Shown here: positions 47,001 through 62,000 of the stretch, piece after piece
Layout of the letters: the number at the start of each line of letters is the position of its first letter
Position numbering within the stretch: the stretch's first letter is position 1
Assembly: GCA_014526335.1 (NCBI GenBank)
Contig: JACTAT010000309.1
Coordinates: 401,742 to 465,741 of the forward strand
Direction of reading: 5' to 3'
Origin: Chrysaora quinquecirrha
Lineage: Eukaryota > Cnidaria > Scyphozoa > Semaeostomeae > Pelagiidae
Length of the DNA stretch: 64,000 bases
The notes under the pieces: generated by a model
What the model was told of the DNA's origin: nothing
Databases searched by the model: none
Seen by the model: the letters and a program-made list of their open reading frames with translations, nothing else
Made by a program: the position numbers and the translations under genes

Positions 47001-50000
47001 AATATGCGTGAATCGTATTGGTTCCTTGTAAGAAAAGCTACGCGTGGCCTTTGCATAATTAACTCCGATAATATTGCATTTGAACAGCATTTAAACAGAT
47101 TGCATAGCTGAGCCCTTTCAGTGCTCTTGAATTTTCACATGACTTCTCGGATAGCCGTTGAGCCATTGTAACGGCCACTGAAAGCTTTTCTTGTCGTTCC
47201 GTCTTTCCTAATGTTATCGTTCGTAAGAGCAAGTATACAAAAATCAATTCAAACTACTTACTGTAATAGAAAAAATTACTAGTACTGACAACTTCCCCTA
47301 GAATATTGCGCAGATGACAGTGATATCTTCCGTCAATTCTTTTCGAGAAAAGACTTTTTTGAAAATTGCCACCAGAAGCAATTGTAGTTTTATTTGAATC
47401 TTTTGTCCAGTAAAGAGAAGGTTGTGGCACTCCTTGTCCTGAGCAACTGCATGTCATCATATTCGTAACACGATTCGGCTTGCAATCAGCTCTTGCTGTG
47501 AAGGTTGGAGGAACTAAAAGCAAAAAAATGAGTTTAGAAATTGCATATAAACATTGCGTTTCGAAATATATATAAGCATTTTGATCAGCTGGTGTACATT
47601 TGGGTCTGACAGTACAAGCCAAATTACTTGGTTGTCATTAATAAACATCAAAATAGCCCGTGAAAGGTGTACGCTTTTATCGTGCATTCGACTGGTGGCT
47701 AAACAGATTTCCGTGTTGCAAATGACCATACGTTGTATTTTATTGTTGTTTGTTGATGTTAGGAGTGGCAAAACATGACAAGATTTAAAAACTGACTCCA
47801 AAGAAAGCCATTAGGCAGTAAGGCCCCAGTCACGTTTTGATTTTCGTGCCGTCATAGGATATTGCCAAGCAGTTACACGAGTCCAGCACAATGACTTCTG
47901 TGGCGATCATTGCAATTACACTCAGACGCAACGGTAGCTCCTTCGCAGATTTGCTTCGCATTTGTTTTGTAAAACAATAAAAAGAACAAGGTTTCGGAGC
48001 GTCATGTATCGGATTTGCATGATTACACTGTGCCGCTTCGTCGCGTCTTTATTTTCGTATCACTTCAAGAGCACCATGATTTTCAAGACCATTTGCGGAG
48101 CGCCATATAACGGATTGAGTCCTCATAGTTTAACTGAAAGCCCAATCCGATACAAAATTGAAGACGCGACGAGGCATGCCGGCATAGTGTAACTGGGGCC
48201 AAGCAATAAGAAGCTTTTCTGTGAGACCACTCTGTTCGACGGATCGGCTAGATGCTTATGGTGAAGAAATGTAAATAACTTTGAATAAGAAAGACCGTGA
48301 AATGACAAGAAGCGGAGAACAGACACAAAATTTCATTTGAAATACTAATATTTCGCACCGGCATACAGGCCTTCTTCAGATAACGCTTTCAAGGAAGCGG
48401 TGCAAAACTGGTACGAAAATGGTGCAGAATGTGGCACTGAGGAGTATAAGTCTTTACGGATGAAGAAACTAGCAATTATATATCTTGGTGGGAAAACTGC
48501 ATGGGTAATGCAGCAGACAATGCTTACCAGTCTCATCATGTTTTTAGCAAAGACTAGCATAAGATACTTACTTCTCACAAGTAGTCCATAAGTGACTGGT
48601 TCACCAGAACCAATGCTGTTTACTGGTGTACATTTGTAGGTTCCGGTGGATAGATTCTGCAATTTAAACAAAGAAATAACCAAACCAAGAATATGTAAGG
48701 CCCTGGCCAAACGATCAAACATTGTTGGTCAAACATGAGATTTACTTTACAAGCAATGTTTGACCGTTTGGCCATATGCCAAAAAACATTTCTTAGCAAG
48801 AAAAGTTGTCTTCTTTGTGGCACAGTGTTTTTGAAATGGTCAAAAACATTTTTTGCTTGATGCAAACGCATTTTTTTTTATTTGCAATGTTTTGCAACAT
48901 GGTCAAATGGTAAATCTTTTTGCTTGACAAACAAATTTAAAATGCTTGACAAGCAATGTTTGATCGTTTGGTTAGGGCCTAAGAGTCTGCCCAAGCCTGC
49001 ACAAAAATTGCGTTTGTTGCAAATCAATTTTATGGGACTGGTGCAATAGATCTTGGAGTATCTTTTTTCCATAAAATGGATTTTCAAACCACTTGCAAAC
49101 AGCAGAAAAACGGGAACATAATCTTGACTCTACAGTGATGATGCTGAACATTCAACTTAAGATGTAAAGCAGTTAGCACAATGTCATTAGCAGTATTGTA
49201 GCCTGCAAGGCGATCACCATGACATTTTGAAGCAGCTAGGGGTAGGGTTATCTCAAAATGGCCATTAGAATTTCTCCCCTCAAAAGTGACCCTTACCTCA
49301 ATAATAACCTGCTCTAGAGGAGGAGAATTGGCAGAAAAGAAAAGAAAGGTCCGTGCAACGCAACAGATAACGCTCGTAAGAAAGGCTGCTCTTGTTTACG
49401 AAAACAAATTAAAAGGGCTGCATTCCGAAGCATGCTGGCAACAAATTGGTCGTTCCGAAATGTGTCTTGTGCTTTACCTCTTTATACTACATATGTAACG
49501 CAGAGCAGATGTAGGAAGGAAATTTGGAGTCCTTAAGGATCTACCAACAAATATATAACGGTGAATTCGGCCAATTTCTACTGACCGCTCGCTGAATGTT
49601 CGTCCCCACAGCGGTTTCAACCGCTATAATCAATTATCCCAAGCAACTACTGTTATTGTGCTTACAAAGTTAGTGAAAAAATTTGGTATCAAAGGTGCTT
49701 GGGGCAGGGAATTAAAACAATATTCCGCCCTTTTGAGACAAAACACCTGCTTTTGATCTATTTCCCAAAAATCTTGCTATAACGAACAATGGTTGGACAA
49801 AACTTACCGTACTCCCGGTAGGCAAGGGCTCCATTTCGCATTTTCTAATATTGAATTCAATGAATAAATGTCCTTACCTCCGCTGATGCTATCGTGTATG
49901 TTTGTCCGTTATGATTTAAACGCTGGCCATCTTTTGTCCACACATAATCAACAATGGTGGGATTCGCATCAACATGACAATGAAGGGAAACTTCGTTGGA

Positions 50001-53000
50001 TTTATTTGCTGTCAAATTTGAAGAGGCCACTAACAATTGTGGGCGATCTGAAACAAAGAATACTTTGGTCATCTCTGGTTTTCTTTTTAGGCCGTGAATA
50101 AGCTGAACAGCAGAGAAAAAAGTTGAATTGGATACCGCATTGCTTCGATTTAAAGTTCCATTTCTGTAAACCGCCCTCCCTAAAACTTGAATTATGTTAT
50201 AAACGCCCCACTTTTAGCTGTACTCTCTGCTGTTAAACGTCTCAACTCTAAAACGTGAATAATGTCTCTTTTAAAGCTCTCCTTCTTATAAAAGCCCTGC
50301 CTAACACGAGCCTTTATTCGAATCGATGACATAATAGATTTAATAACACAAGAAACCTCTTTGATAAAGATGGTCTTGTCGAAATTCAATATAGGGAGCA
50401 CAAATTACAAAGTGTAAAAGCATTTCTCTCGTTATCTATAGATGATTACGCAAAATGGAGGGTCCGAGTTGTATTAATTGGGATGTTTAAAAAAAACTGG
50501 AATAAGAAAAAGAAATTCTCTTGCAGAGAAAAACCACAGTGGCAGTAAAGAAGCTGGTAGGTATACGTCCCAAAAGTAACTGCCGAGCGAGTGATACCTA
50601 AAACGAGTCAAAACAGCCAGCAGTAGAGTTGTCAAAAACAAGAACTCGACATACAACTCTTCTGGTAAGCAAGCGGACACGTAAATATTTGTTTAACATG
50701 CGAAGACCATCTTTAAATGTGATAAATTTTGAAGCAGGGGCTGATCCACGTTTCAACGAAGGGAGGTGGCTTGTGGAAATTAGGGGTCTAGAGCCCCCAG
50801 CGTAATTCTGTGATCACGCCTTTTTCTCTTTTAGGAAACGCCCGTTTAGTTTTAGGAAATGCCCTTTTCGTTTAAGAAAACGCCCTTTTCAAGCAAAAAT
50901 GGTTTAGAGAGAAACTATACGCATTTCATTGTTTATATGCTATCTTTTACACATTTATGAAAATTTAAATCGATATTTTGTTGATATTCACCTATTATAT
51001 ATTTTGTATGCTGCAGTTTACGTGTTGACTCAGTTCCTAACCGTGGTGAAATTGCCAATATGGATCTGAATGAACGGCTAGTAAATGCATCGCATACATG
51101 ACATGCTTGTTGCTTTTATAACTATTAAGTGGCCCAATCGCAACTTTTATCAGTGAAAAAATTTCTCTACATCAAAGGGGTGGCTAGCCACCCATTCAGG
51201 GGTGGCTAGCCCCTGCATCGCATACCAAATTTTACAAACATAACTTCGACATTCAAAGCAACGTAGAATAAATAAACAACTGTTTTGTTAAATTGACTTG
51301 ACCAGAGAGGTTAGAGTGAAATTCTGGACCATCTAAAAAAGACAGGCGGATTATAAATAAAGAGAATTTGCTCTTTGCTTAGTGCGGATTGCCTAATTTC
51401 ATAACCAAGTTTTAAACGATTATTAGCTAGTCAACGATTTCGGAGTTGTGGTAATAATAATTTAACTATGCTTCACCCTTCTTTTGCCGAAGGACATATT
51501 GAGGAGGTGTTTGTGGAACGCACGTGTGTATGAATGTATGCATCTGTAGACGCTTATTCCTGCCAAAAGCGTAACAATAGATTTCCTAAGCCACAAATAT
51601 GAGGAAATAAACATTGAAGTCACTGTCAGTGCAAAACAAAGATATGACAATGAAGAGCAATACCGAAATTTGTAAACATTTGAATGATTTCTTTTCTCTT
51701 TTTTCATAAGAACAATTATATAAGAACACGAGCCTGAATTTTGCCCAGATTTTAAGAACAAATTAAGAACAAGCTGAGGCTGGCCTTTTCAAAAGCGCTA
51801 AGAATATCAGCTAAATATGTAAGTAAGACAGTCAAACTAAACGTAAAAAGAAAGCAGACAAAGAAATAGACAAGAATACTGCACTTTTACACAAACCTAG
51901 TACCACCCCAGATATTTATCGAACAATATCGCTATCTAAGTAACCAAGGAATTAAGAACAGATTAAGATCATTTCAGGCAAAAAAACGGCGAAAATTGAA
52001 GAACAGTCAGCCTCAATCAAAATTTCCTGGTCCATAGTATATAGCTAATTGGATTTTCGTCCAATCAGAAGATTCTTGAAGTTCTCATTTGCATAATTAG
52101 GTATTTTTTTGCGGAAAATCCCATCAACAACAACAAACATTTCCATTTCGAATTTCATAAATTCTAATTTATCAGATGCAGATGCTTCACAAACTCCCAC
52201 ATTTTTTTATTAATTTTCATTTTGCAGTCAGTAACCTGAACTTCATGTTTACATCAATCAAACGACTGCATGCAAAGCAAGCATTTTCCTTCACTTAATG
52301 TCTTCCTTTGCCTTTATTCAAAACTCCTCAAACCGTCAAAAAATTTTCTCTTCAAGCATAAAATGAGCTCAAAAAGCCATAATTCATAACACCTTATGCA
52401 ATTCTTTGATGAACATGAAATGAATCGCTTGCATTGTCTTACAAGGTAAATAATGAGTGAATAATAAAAGGAAAACATAAACTTACACCAGACTTTGACA
52501 TCAGTACTCCTCGAAGCATTTCCAAGCAAATTACTTGCTCTGCAAATGTATAATCCAAAATTCTTCCTCTTGATTCCGTTTGGAAAGCTAAGTTTGCTTT
52601 GTAAGACAGTCTTGCTATCAGATGACATCACAGTTATTGTGGTGACATTATAGTGGTATGGAGAACCGTCTTTGAACCACTGAATGGTCGAAGGAGGATG
52701 TGATTCAACAATGCAAGTGAAATTCAATGGCGTTGATGATTCCGTCAAGTTCTGGTGCGAGTCAAAGTTTGTTGTTATCTCTGCTGAATCTAGAAAAATA
52801 TAAAAAGGAAAATTAGATTTTGACGAGGCTCTAGGACCTTGACTGCGGAATGTTAGAATTCACTGAAATGGCAACAACCAAAGAGAAAGAACTTATCTGA
52901 TCTAAGAACGGGTAACTATAACCCCAGCGAAAAGGCGTTAGACTTCCAATAAACTTTGATTTGATTTCGTTTTAGTATTTCAATTTCAATTTAAAATTTC

Positions 53001-56000
53001 TTTTACTTTTGAATGTGTTTTATTCTTCAATAAAATTAATTTTCTTTTTGAATTAATTTTTCTTAGCTTCGTTTGACATTTTTCTATTTGATAGTAAAGA
53101 AATCGAATGACATTGATAGGCCACCATAGCGTTGTAAACGGCTTTTTTATATGAGTAGGTGTCTACGTTGTAATTCAGGTTTTCATAAACTGGTTATACT
53201 ATCACATCGCACAATGGTATTAGGTGATTTCATGGAAAGCGGGAGCGGTCTGAAATGGAATCTGCGATAGCTATTACCTTAAGCAAAAACTAACAGCTAA
53301 CCGACTGACCTTACGAATATATCCACTGTTAGTGCCCAAATGCTTGACATGAGAATCTATTATCTTGCCATGGCCGTGAGATTAGGAAGAATAAGTCGCA
53401 CGATTATCATACCGTTGTTTCGATATTATCGGGTTCAACTATGGAAATTATTACTGATTACTAGCTACTATTAGGTAGGCATCGCGACAGAAATTGTCAC
53501 TGATTACTGCCATGAGGTAGAGTAAGAAAAAGTACCACAACTTCGAATACCAGTGAAAGGGAGCAGCAAAAACAGTCAAAAAGTATAATGAAATAGCACT
53601 TACATTGGACTATTATTCTCGTTTCTTGATATTTAGTTGCTAGTTTGTTTGTTGCCTTACAAGAGTAATTTGCCGTGTCGGATTTATCAACCAGAAAAAG
53701 CTGGAGTTTTGAAATCACAATTGCTTTAAACTTGTCTCTGTATTGCAAATTTTCAGTTATAAGTATTTTGGTATTATTCTGTATCTGCTGGCCATCTTTC
53801 AACCATGTTATTGTTGACAAAGGACTGCTTTCAACTTTACAAGACAAAGACGTGTCTTCTTTTGAATCCAAGATGACTTTTGATACGGCTTGAGATTTGA
53901 ACGTCGGTTCATCTGGAAGATTGATAAGAACAACTTATAAGTGTACTCATTTTCTAAAAGCATCTTCAAGGTTGGTTTAAGATTCCCCTGGCAAGCAATA
54001 CGACAGCGAATCTATGTGCACTTCTGTGGTGGATACACACTACTGTGTTGGTATTCTGTGCATAGAATGATGGTGTTGTATACTGCGGTGGATGTGCACT
54101 ACTGCTTTTGTTATAATGCTTGATGTGGTGGGCAATGACGCTTAGTGTGGTGGTATTTTTTTTTCGTATTTTGGTGGATAACACTACTATTGTGGGCTAT
54201 AATGCTTGATATGGTGGTAGTTTTTGCGTACTGTGGTGGATCTTGTATGCAAAAAATACCACCGCAGTGCGCAAAAAAATACCACAGTAGTGCTTATCCA
54301 ACACAGTGGTGCGTAGAGATTCGCTTGCGTCATAAATGTGAGCAACGTTCCAACAACTTTTGTATTATCCGTATGTTTATACAGTCTTCAGGATGGTATA
54401 AACAAAAGACCATCACCATAGTTTATAGAAAAATCTGAGTACACTACAACTTAGGCGCAGGACAGTAAATTGAATATTATTACTATATTCAAAAAAGAGT
54501 AACTTACAGTTAACAATCAGTGTTGTTTTTAGGCCAAGTAATCCTTGATGGTTTTCAGCAAAGCATTCATAATCGCCTCTCATTTGCCTTTGAAGTGCAT
54601 TGACTTGTATACTGCTGTTAGTGATAGCACGATCAATGCGTTTCTCGTGCACAAAGCTAGATTCATTGAATCTAGAAGACGTGTCTTTAATCAAAGATCC
54701 GTTATATTTCCAATATACAGTTGATTCAGGATTTGAAAAAAATGAACAGCTCAGTGAGAACGGCGTGTTTTCTTCTCGATAATTCTCCGCCAATAACGAT
54801 GTTATATTGATTGGTGCATCTGTGAAAAATCACATTTTAAACTTAGTAGCGAAAAAACTTTTAAACCCAAGAACACAAAACTTATACGGTATACCTAAAT
54901 ATCTATCACAATTTCTACTCGCTATGATTTAGTTACCAAATAAGGTTGTCATAAGCTGTAATTTCATGAATTTTTTATAAGGAAGTGCTTTTTCAAGGAA
55001 GGTAGTACTTGGATAGGCAAAGACGTATGGAACAGCAGCACTAGATCGGAGACAATAAAGGAATCTGACTTTTATTAAAAAGATGAAGACTGTTAAGCTT
55101 GTTCTTTACATGTATAAAAAGAGCAAGCAATTCTCATTGTCAATGATTTTCAATTATTATTCATTTCTATTTGTCTTCTGACACCTTTATGTCCTTATAT
55201 TTTCTTTTCCCTAGGATAATTTTACAGAAACAAGTAAAACAGTTACAAATTTCCTAAGGAATTTTGAGTACTTAGTTTGGCTGTCAAATAAAAGAATTTT
55301 CAGCACTTAGGCTGAGGCGAACTTCCTTATAAAAAATGCGTGTAATAATATTATATATTCTTGTTATAATATTTTATCCTCGAAATTTTTTCCGATAACA
55401 AGGAGAAGAGAGAAATTCTATTGATTTGGTTCGATCATAGAGCAAATTTTTCTCAGCTTTGCCTTAAATTACGCATATTCAAAAACGCATATCAGTATGT
55501 TCAAAAACGCATATCTGAAAACGCATATTTAGTTTTATTTGAAAAACTTTTATTTAACGTATATAACTCAATTGCACAAAGTTAGAAATAATTTTCTAAA
55601 ATTTCGAAACATTTGTCAAATGAAACAAACTTGTAAGCGGTAAATAAATGCAAAAGAGATGCAGGGAATGTTAGCAGCTTCTCGTACATCAAAATATTAC
55701 TTAGCTACCTTTCTTTGATTGTGTAGAGCGAGCCTATCTAAAAACAAACATAATCGAAACAGCCAAGCCAACACATGACTACTTAAATCACTCTCTTTTA
55801 AGACCAATTTTAGTAATTTTGTCGCTTCCAAGTCCACATATATGAGAGGTACGTCCCTGTTCAGCTTAGCTACTGGAGTTAAGATGATTTTCATGGGTGG
55901 TTTTTAATGAAGCTGTACAAACAACTGGTCAGGTCGATTTATCTGAACACAGCAAAAATAATCCCATCTTTCACAATTGATGAATCCATCGAAAGGAAAA

Positions 56001-59000
56001 ACTAGTTTGATAAACTTACATTGAACTACCAAGGTTGTATTATGGACCACAACTCCGAAGCTATTGTTGGCGACACATGAATACATCCCGTTTTCAAACC
56101 TCGTAGAGTTGACAATCATCAACTCTGCTCTGACTGAGGTTTTATCCAAAGATTTGGACAATACATAGCTTTGATTCGTGTATACAAATCCATTGACTTG
56201 TTGATTTTAAATTTCCAGAACACTGTTGGCAGTGGATTCGACTGTACTTCACAAAATAACGTCACAGTGTTAGAAGCATTAGTGACAACCATGTTTGCTG
56301 AAGATTGCAGGATCAATGGTTGATCTAAAGAAGAATTGAAGTTTTTTATTACTCAAAGGAAAGAAAATTGATAAATCCTAAATCTGAAGGAGAAGGATAA
56401 GTTGTCCCTTATAATGCACTACACTACACGAGCATCGCAGGAATATAAAATGCAACGTGCAAAAGTAAGCTATGCAGATTAGCGACAAAGCTACGAAATA
56501 TATCTTAAAGTTTTGCAGTAAGTCGATGCAGAAACCTTAAGCCTGTATTTAAATAGATTTTTCGTTGGTAAAGAATGGAAAAACTTAAGGGAACTTGCAG
56601 GCGCAAAGATACCTGTTCTTGAACTTTATTGCACATGCCTTAATTGAGCAATGTTCATTTGCCGAATGAAAACCTCGAATGGCTTAATCGACAACGCTAA
56701 ACATCGCTAAATAGTTGGCCGAATAAGGTGACATTTGATCCAGTGCTTATTCGATGGAAACGTGCAGTGGTTTGGCCGGGACTTAGACATGCAGAATCTT
56801 ACACAGTTTTCTTAATGACGACACGACTTATATAAATGAGTCTTTGTTCTCAGGACACATAAAGTACTGATCTGATAGGGGTCTGATAGCAGGATCCATG
56901 ATTTCCTCTTATGATTTCTAATGTTTGGCCTCTTCTAGAGTAGAGGATGTTTTCAGAAGAATCAGCAACAGTTGGTTGAGACCTTACCAAATGTGGACTT
57001 AATTTGGCGGACTTTCTACAAAACTGGCAATTGACCGTATTTTTATTTAAAAATATGCAGAGTTTTCAAGAATCTTGCCTCACCCTCCAATGTTGTTATA
57101 TACGACTTCATATATAGAGCACAGGCGAAAATCATGTCTCTGTGAAAAGTGAATTACTTTCATATACTGAATATCGAAAAACATTGCGATACAAAATTGA
57201 AATGTATACTCACAGGTAACGACAAGCAACTGATTAGAAGAAACAGTTCCAAGACCACTGGATGCCATACAAGTGTAATTACCATAGTATATTTTGTTGA
57301 TAACTTTGAATTCCAGTACACTATCCACAATGGTGCTTGCTGCTGTTCTGTTTATTCTATTGATAATTTGAACAGCACTGTTATTCTGAACAACTGTGCC
57401 ATTATAAATCCATGAAATTGTTGGCTCTGGGTTTCCAACAACGATGCATCGAAGCTTATGATTGCGGGTGCCCTCCTGAATGTAAGCAACTGGAACTAAT
57501 GACGTCATGAACTCAGCTTTAACTGTTAAAAAAGATAATTCCGTTAAGGCTTTTTTTATATGCAAAAAATAGGGGGGGGGGTGTAAGAAATTTCAAGGAA
57601 ATTCTAGCACGTTTTGTGATACAATCAAATTAAAAAAAGCTTATTTTTAAGTGCTTACTGTTGGCATAGTTACTTTAATGGTTTAAGCACACCGAAATGA
57701 TGGCTTTTTGCCCTTGCGGCAGAGTAGTCCGTCATAAAGGTAGGTTATAGGTTATCTAGTGTCTTAAACTACAAGTACTAGACGCCTAACAGACTGAACA
57801 TGAACACTTGTTTCTTCGTATTTTGCAAGTGATAAGGCAACATATAGTCTAAGTATATTCAAACACCCTAGCGAATAAGGTTGCCAACNNNNNNNNNNNN
57901 NNNNNNNNNNNNNNNNNNNNNNNNNNNNNNNNNNNNNNNNNNNNNNNNNNNNNNNNNNNNNNNNNNNNNNNNNNNNNNNNNNNNNNNNNNNNNNNNNNNN
58001 NNNNNNNNNNNNNNNNNNNNNNNNNNNNNNNNNNNNNNNNNNNNNNNNNNNNNNNNNNNNNNNNNNNNNNNNNNNNNNNNNNNNNNNNNNNNNNNNNNNN
58101 NNNNNNNNNNNNNNNNNNNNNNNNNNNNNNNNNNNNNNNNNNNNNNNNNNNNNNNNNNNNNNNNNNNNNNNNNNNNNNNNNNNNNNNNNNNNNNNNNNNN
58201 NNNNNNNNNNNNNNNNNNNNNNNNNNNNNNNNNNNNNNNNNNNNNNNNNNNNNNNNNNNNNNNNNNNNNNNNNNNNNNNNNNNNNNNNNNNNNNNNNNNN
58301 NNNNNNNNNNNNNNNNNNNNNNNNNNNNNNNNNNNNNNNNNNNNNNNNNNNNNNNNNNNNNNNNNNNNNNNNNNNNNNNNNNNNNNNNAACCATCAATGT
58401 GTTATTCACCGAGAACCATGTATTCCATATTATCTTGGAAGCATATAATTTATTTGCAAAGTAAGTTCGTTGAGGGCAGTTATTAGTCATCAGCAGTCGT
58501 TGCTAAAACTGAGATAGCTTCAGTCAGCGATTGTATGGAAAAATGAAAAACCACCAACGACCGTTAAAGTCAAGATCATTAAGATCATTAAAGGTACCCA
58601 GTCCTTGAGTGTTGCTTTAAGGCCCCGTTCACACGGGAACAATTGCCTATCGTTCAAAGTCGTTTCGTTGCAAAAAGTGGTACGCTGAGGGGTTACGTTT
58701 ACACGGGAACGATTCAGATCGCATCGTTCCGTTATGATCCAAAAATTGGAGCGGTACGCAATCGTTCCGTTTCGCTCCCCTGTGAATAGAATAACTGGCC
58801 CAGAAAATGGGACGATACAGTTTTTGTGGTAAAGCGCATGTGTTATTGCTAATAGCTATTCCCCTGAGATGTCATACTTGTCAAGTTCTTATAAAGTATT
58901 TTGATAAACTTATTGTTTATTTTTGTGGGCAAAAATTCAATGGAACAATTCCGTTCTCGTGCGAACAGCTAATTTTTTCTTCCATAAATTGGAACAACAA

Positions 59001-62000
59001 TGGAACGTGCGATTGCGTACTCGTGCTAACGGGGTCTAAGTCGATTGCGTGCCCGTGTGCCTAAGTCGCTGAGACAAACACAAACCGACCGTCAGCAAAC
59101 CTAAAATACTGGTTAATACTGTCAAAGACTCGAATCATTTTATGAAAGCATTCAAACGACTCTTAACGACTGTGAAAGACAGGCATATATTCCAAAATGC
59201 ACTTCGTTTTTCGTTTTGTGAAATGTTTCGTATGAAGTTGTAGAAGTAAATATCGCAAAGACCTTTAACAACTGCAAAAGACTATATGGAAATAAGTGTG
59301 TCGCAGAATTCTTCGTAGTGGTGGCGCCAGGGGGGGAATGGGGGGGACTAGTCCCCCCCACTTTTTCAGAAAGATGGTCTCTGAGATTCATGCAAATCCG
59401 ATGAGAAAACTGGGGGGTCAACGACGTTCAGCCGATGTTCAACGCTGCTATCAACGGGTGTTGTTTCAAAACATTTTCGCTGAGATTGACTCTCGTGCAC
59501 TGAGGTTTTTTGTGTTGTTCCAATAATGTATGCAGAAAGAGAAATCAAAGGATCCTAAGCCATTTTGAGACCTCAGAAATGACAAAACCCCGGGTGCTTC
59601 CGGGGGCTTCGCCCCCTGGACCACTACCAGGGCGTTGCCCTGGGCCTGCTGGGGGGCTTCCAGCGCCCCCCAGACCCCCAGCTGTTTTAGGCAACGGCCT
59701 GCGGCCATTGCGTGCATGCCTTCGGCACGCAATGTACCCCTATGAAAAATATCCCCCCACTTTTTTGGAGCTGGCGCCGCCACAATCTTCAGCCATTCGC
59801 TATGACTTGCAGGGACGACTTTATCAGGTTCAATGATACAACGCTTAAAATGAAAAAAATTTGCAAAAGATTCGAAAAACAGCTTACACTGTATTGATAT
59901 CATTGCGTGAGATTGTATATTTCCTATTGAATTTGATACATTACAAATCAATGAGCCAGCATTGACACGATTGATTCCAACCATAGTTAATATGCTATCA
60001 ATTTCAAATCCATTTGAAGACTGTTTCTTTTCTTCTTTTCAATTATACTAAAGCCATTAATTGCAGGTTTCCCATTTATCATCCAATTGATACTCATTTC
60101 TGGGTTTCCATCAGCTTTGCAAACCCAACTTTCATTCTTTTGGAATCTTCTACTAATGTGTAGTTCTGTTTCAGGCTTTTGTTGAAGCTTGGTTCATCTT
60201 CAGAATGAAAGAAATTCAATAGTTACGAGATTTGATGAGGATATCGTCTGTTACTTTAAAACAAACAAAAACTTTCTTTGTAAGGTAAGCCTTTGGTGCC
60301 ACATGTATTCTTAAAAAGAACCTAAAAATATTGATCTGCGCAAAAGTTTTCGTTGACTTGTCATAAAACCCCCATAATGCCCGGATTGGTGGAACTGTAG
60401 TTGAAATAACGCTGAAAGTAAATGATAGATCAATTAATGCACTGAAAATACATGTGAGGAACCTTTTCTCTGTGTATCGAAGCTCGGGGTTTATGAGCTA
60501 TAATAAACGTTCAAACGCGTTCGGTGCCTTATTATAAATTTCTACACGAGATTGAGCTTTTGTGATGTGAGTCTCATAAGCTGACACGTGATACATATTC
60601 AATCACAAGTAGGCTACCACAATTGTTATAATTACCTTGACTGGGATTTGAACCAGTGACCTTCTGGACAACAAGCCAACTATATGTGAGCTTATTCTAT
60701 GCAGTTCATTTCGTGTTTTAAGCTGAAGGCATCACGTCGAAATGCAAAAAGAAAGGCCTTGGCTGTGGAGGAGAATGGTGGCAGGAAGGACCTCAAGTTA
60801 GGCTGGCTATATTTCAAGATATCAATATATGAACAAGCTATCATATGCAATATAAATGATATGTTTATCGTAAGCAATATAATATGCAACTAGATTGAAA
60901 TACTTACACTGCACATCAACTGATATATTTTGAGCCAAAAATCCAGCTACATTATTTGCCATACATTCATACAATCCGTAATCGGATTTCGATACTTTGA
61001 CCAATGTCAACAAACTTTGCACAACTGAAAAACTAGAGTTGCTTGATAACACTGTTGTATTGATATTAGCTGAATTGGGGATTGTGCTTTGATGTTTTCT
61101 CCAAGTTACGTTCGGTGTTGGCTCGCCATAGAAAATGCATGAAAGTTCTAGTTGAGAGCCAAGGACAGTCTTGATCGAGGTACCACTTGACGCGAGGAAA
61201 TTTGGAGGAACTAAAATGAACGAGTATATGTTTGATGCTTTATCATTTTCATTAAAAGTTTGGTTACAGTCTGATTTTCCTTATATTGCAAGATGTCATA
61301 GGGATTCGGGTAATCTTTGTCGTGGTACGAATATCATATAGGTAATGAATCAATGAAACACATTTCAATAATAAAACATTAACAAGTAAATAGATTACAC
61401 CCTTTTTTTATAACAACACTTGACTTTGATTTTAGTCTGCCTGTTTCTTGTTTTTTTTTTTGAAATGCTTTTTCACCAACTTGTCACTCCCAGTCCCACC
61501 CGTTCCAAAACAAGTTTAAAATGCGAATCGGGCAAGGTCTTTACGCTGGTGAACTTTGCTTGTGCGTATCTCAAATAGTTTCGAAAATTGCAAAGAACTT
61601 TGACCCGAAACTGAGCCTGGTATTTCTTATTAAGGTTTTTCATTAGAAAGCACGTGTAGATAACCAGCGTACAGCGTTACAAAATCAGCTCCTCAAATCA
61701 CAGCGTATATAAATCATGAAAATTTATTAAACAACATTATAATTTAATGCCAATCTCCGTTTTATTTTTTCACAAAGCCTGGTTATCATCTTAGCCCAAG
61801 CTGTTACGAAAAAGGTGGTAGCCATTTTAGCAGCCATTGCCACCATAATGCCACGACAATTTCAAATGAACTGAAACCAGTGCGCTCGATACAAATGGCA
61901 ACTGCAACCTTTATGAAGCAGCCAAACTATTTGTGAATCGAAACTCATAATCTAATTGCACAGCCAACAACTTTCGGAATGAATAAGCATTTGCAACCAG

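Noticed and set aside
49807..49845. Extra exon between the two halves of Ig domain 9 (donor TACG|GTAAGT)
   Set aside because: It would break the phase 0 join and insert unrelated residues in the middle of an Ig fold; kept as a decoy donor.
56540..56790. MITE with GGCCGGGACTTAG right end
   Set aside because: No matching left end could be located.
60618..60690. tRNA gene
   Set aside because: T arm and B box are present, but no D arm or paired acceptor stem could be found.
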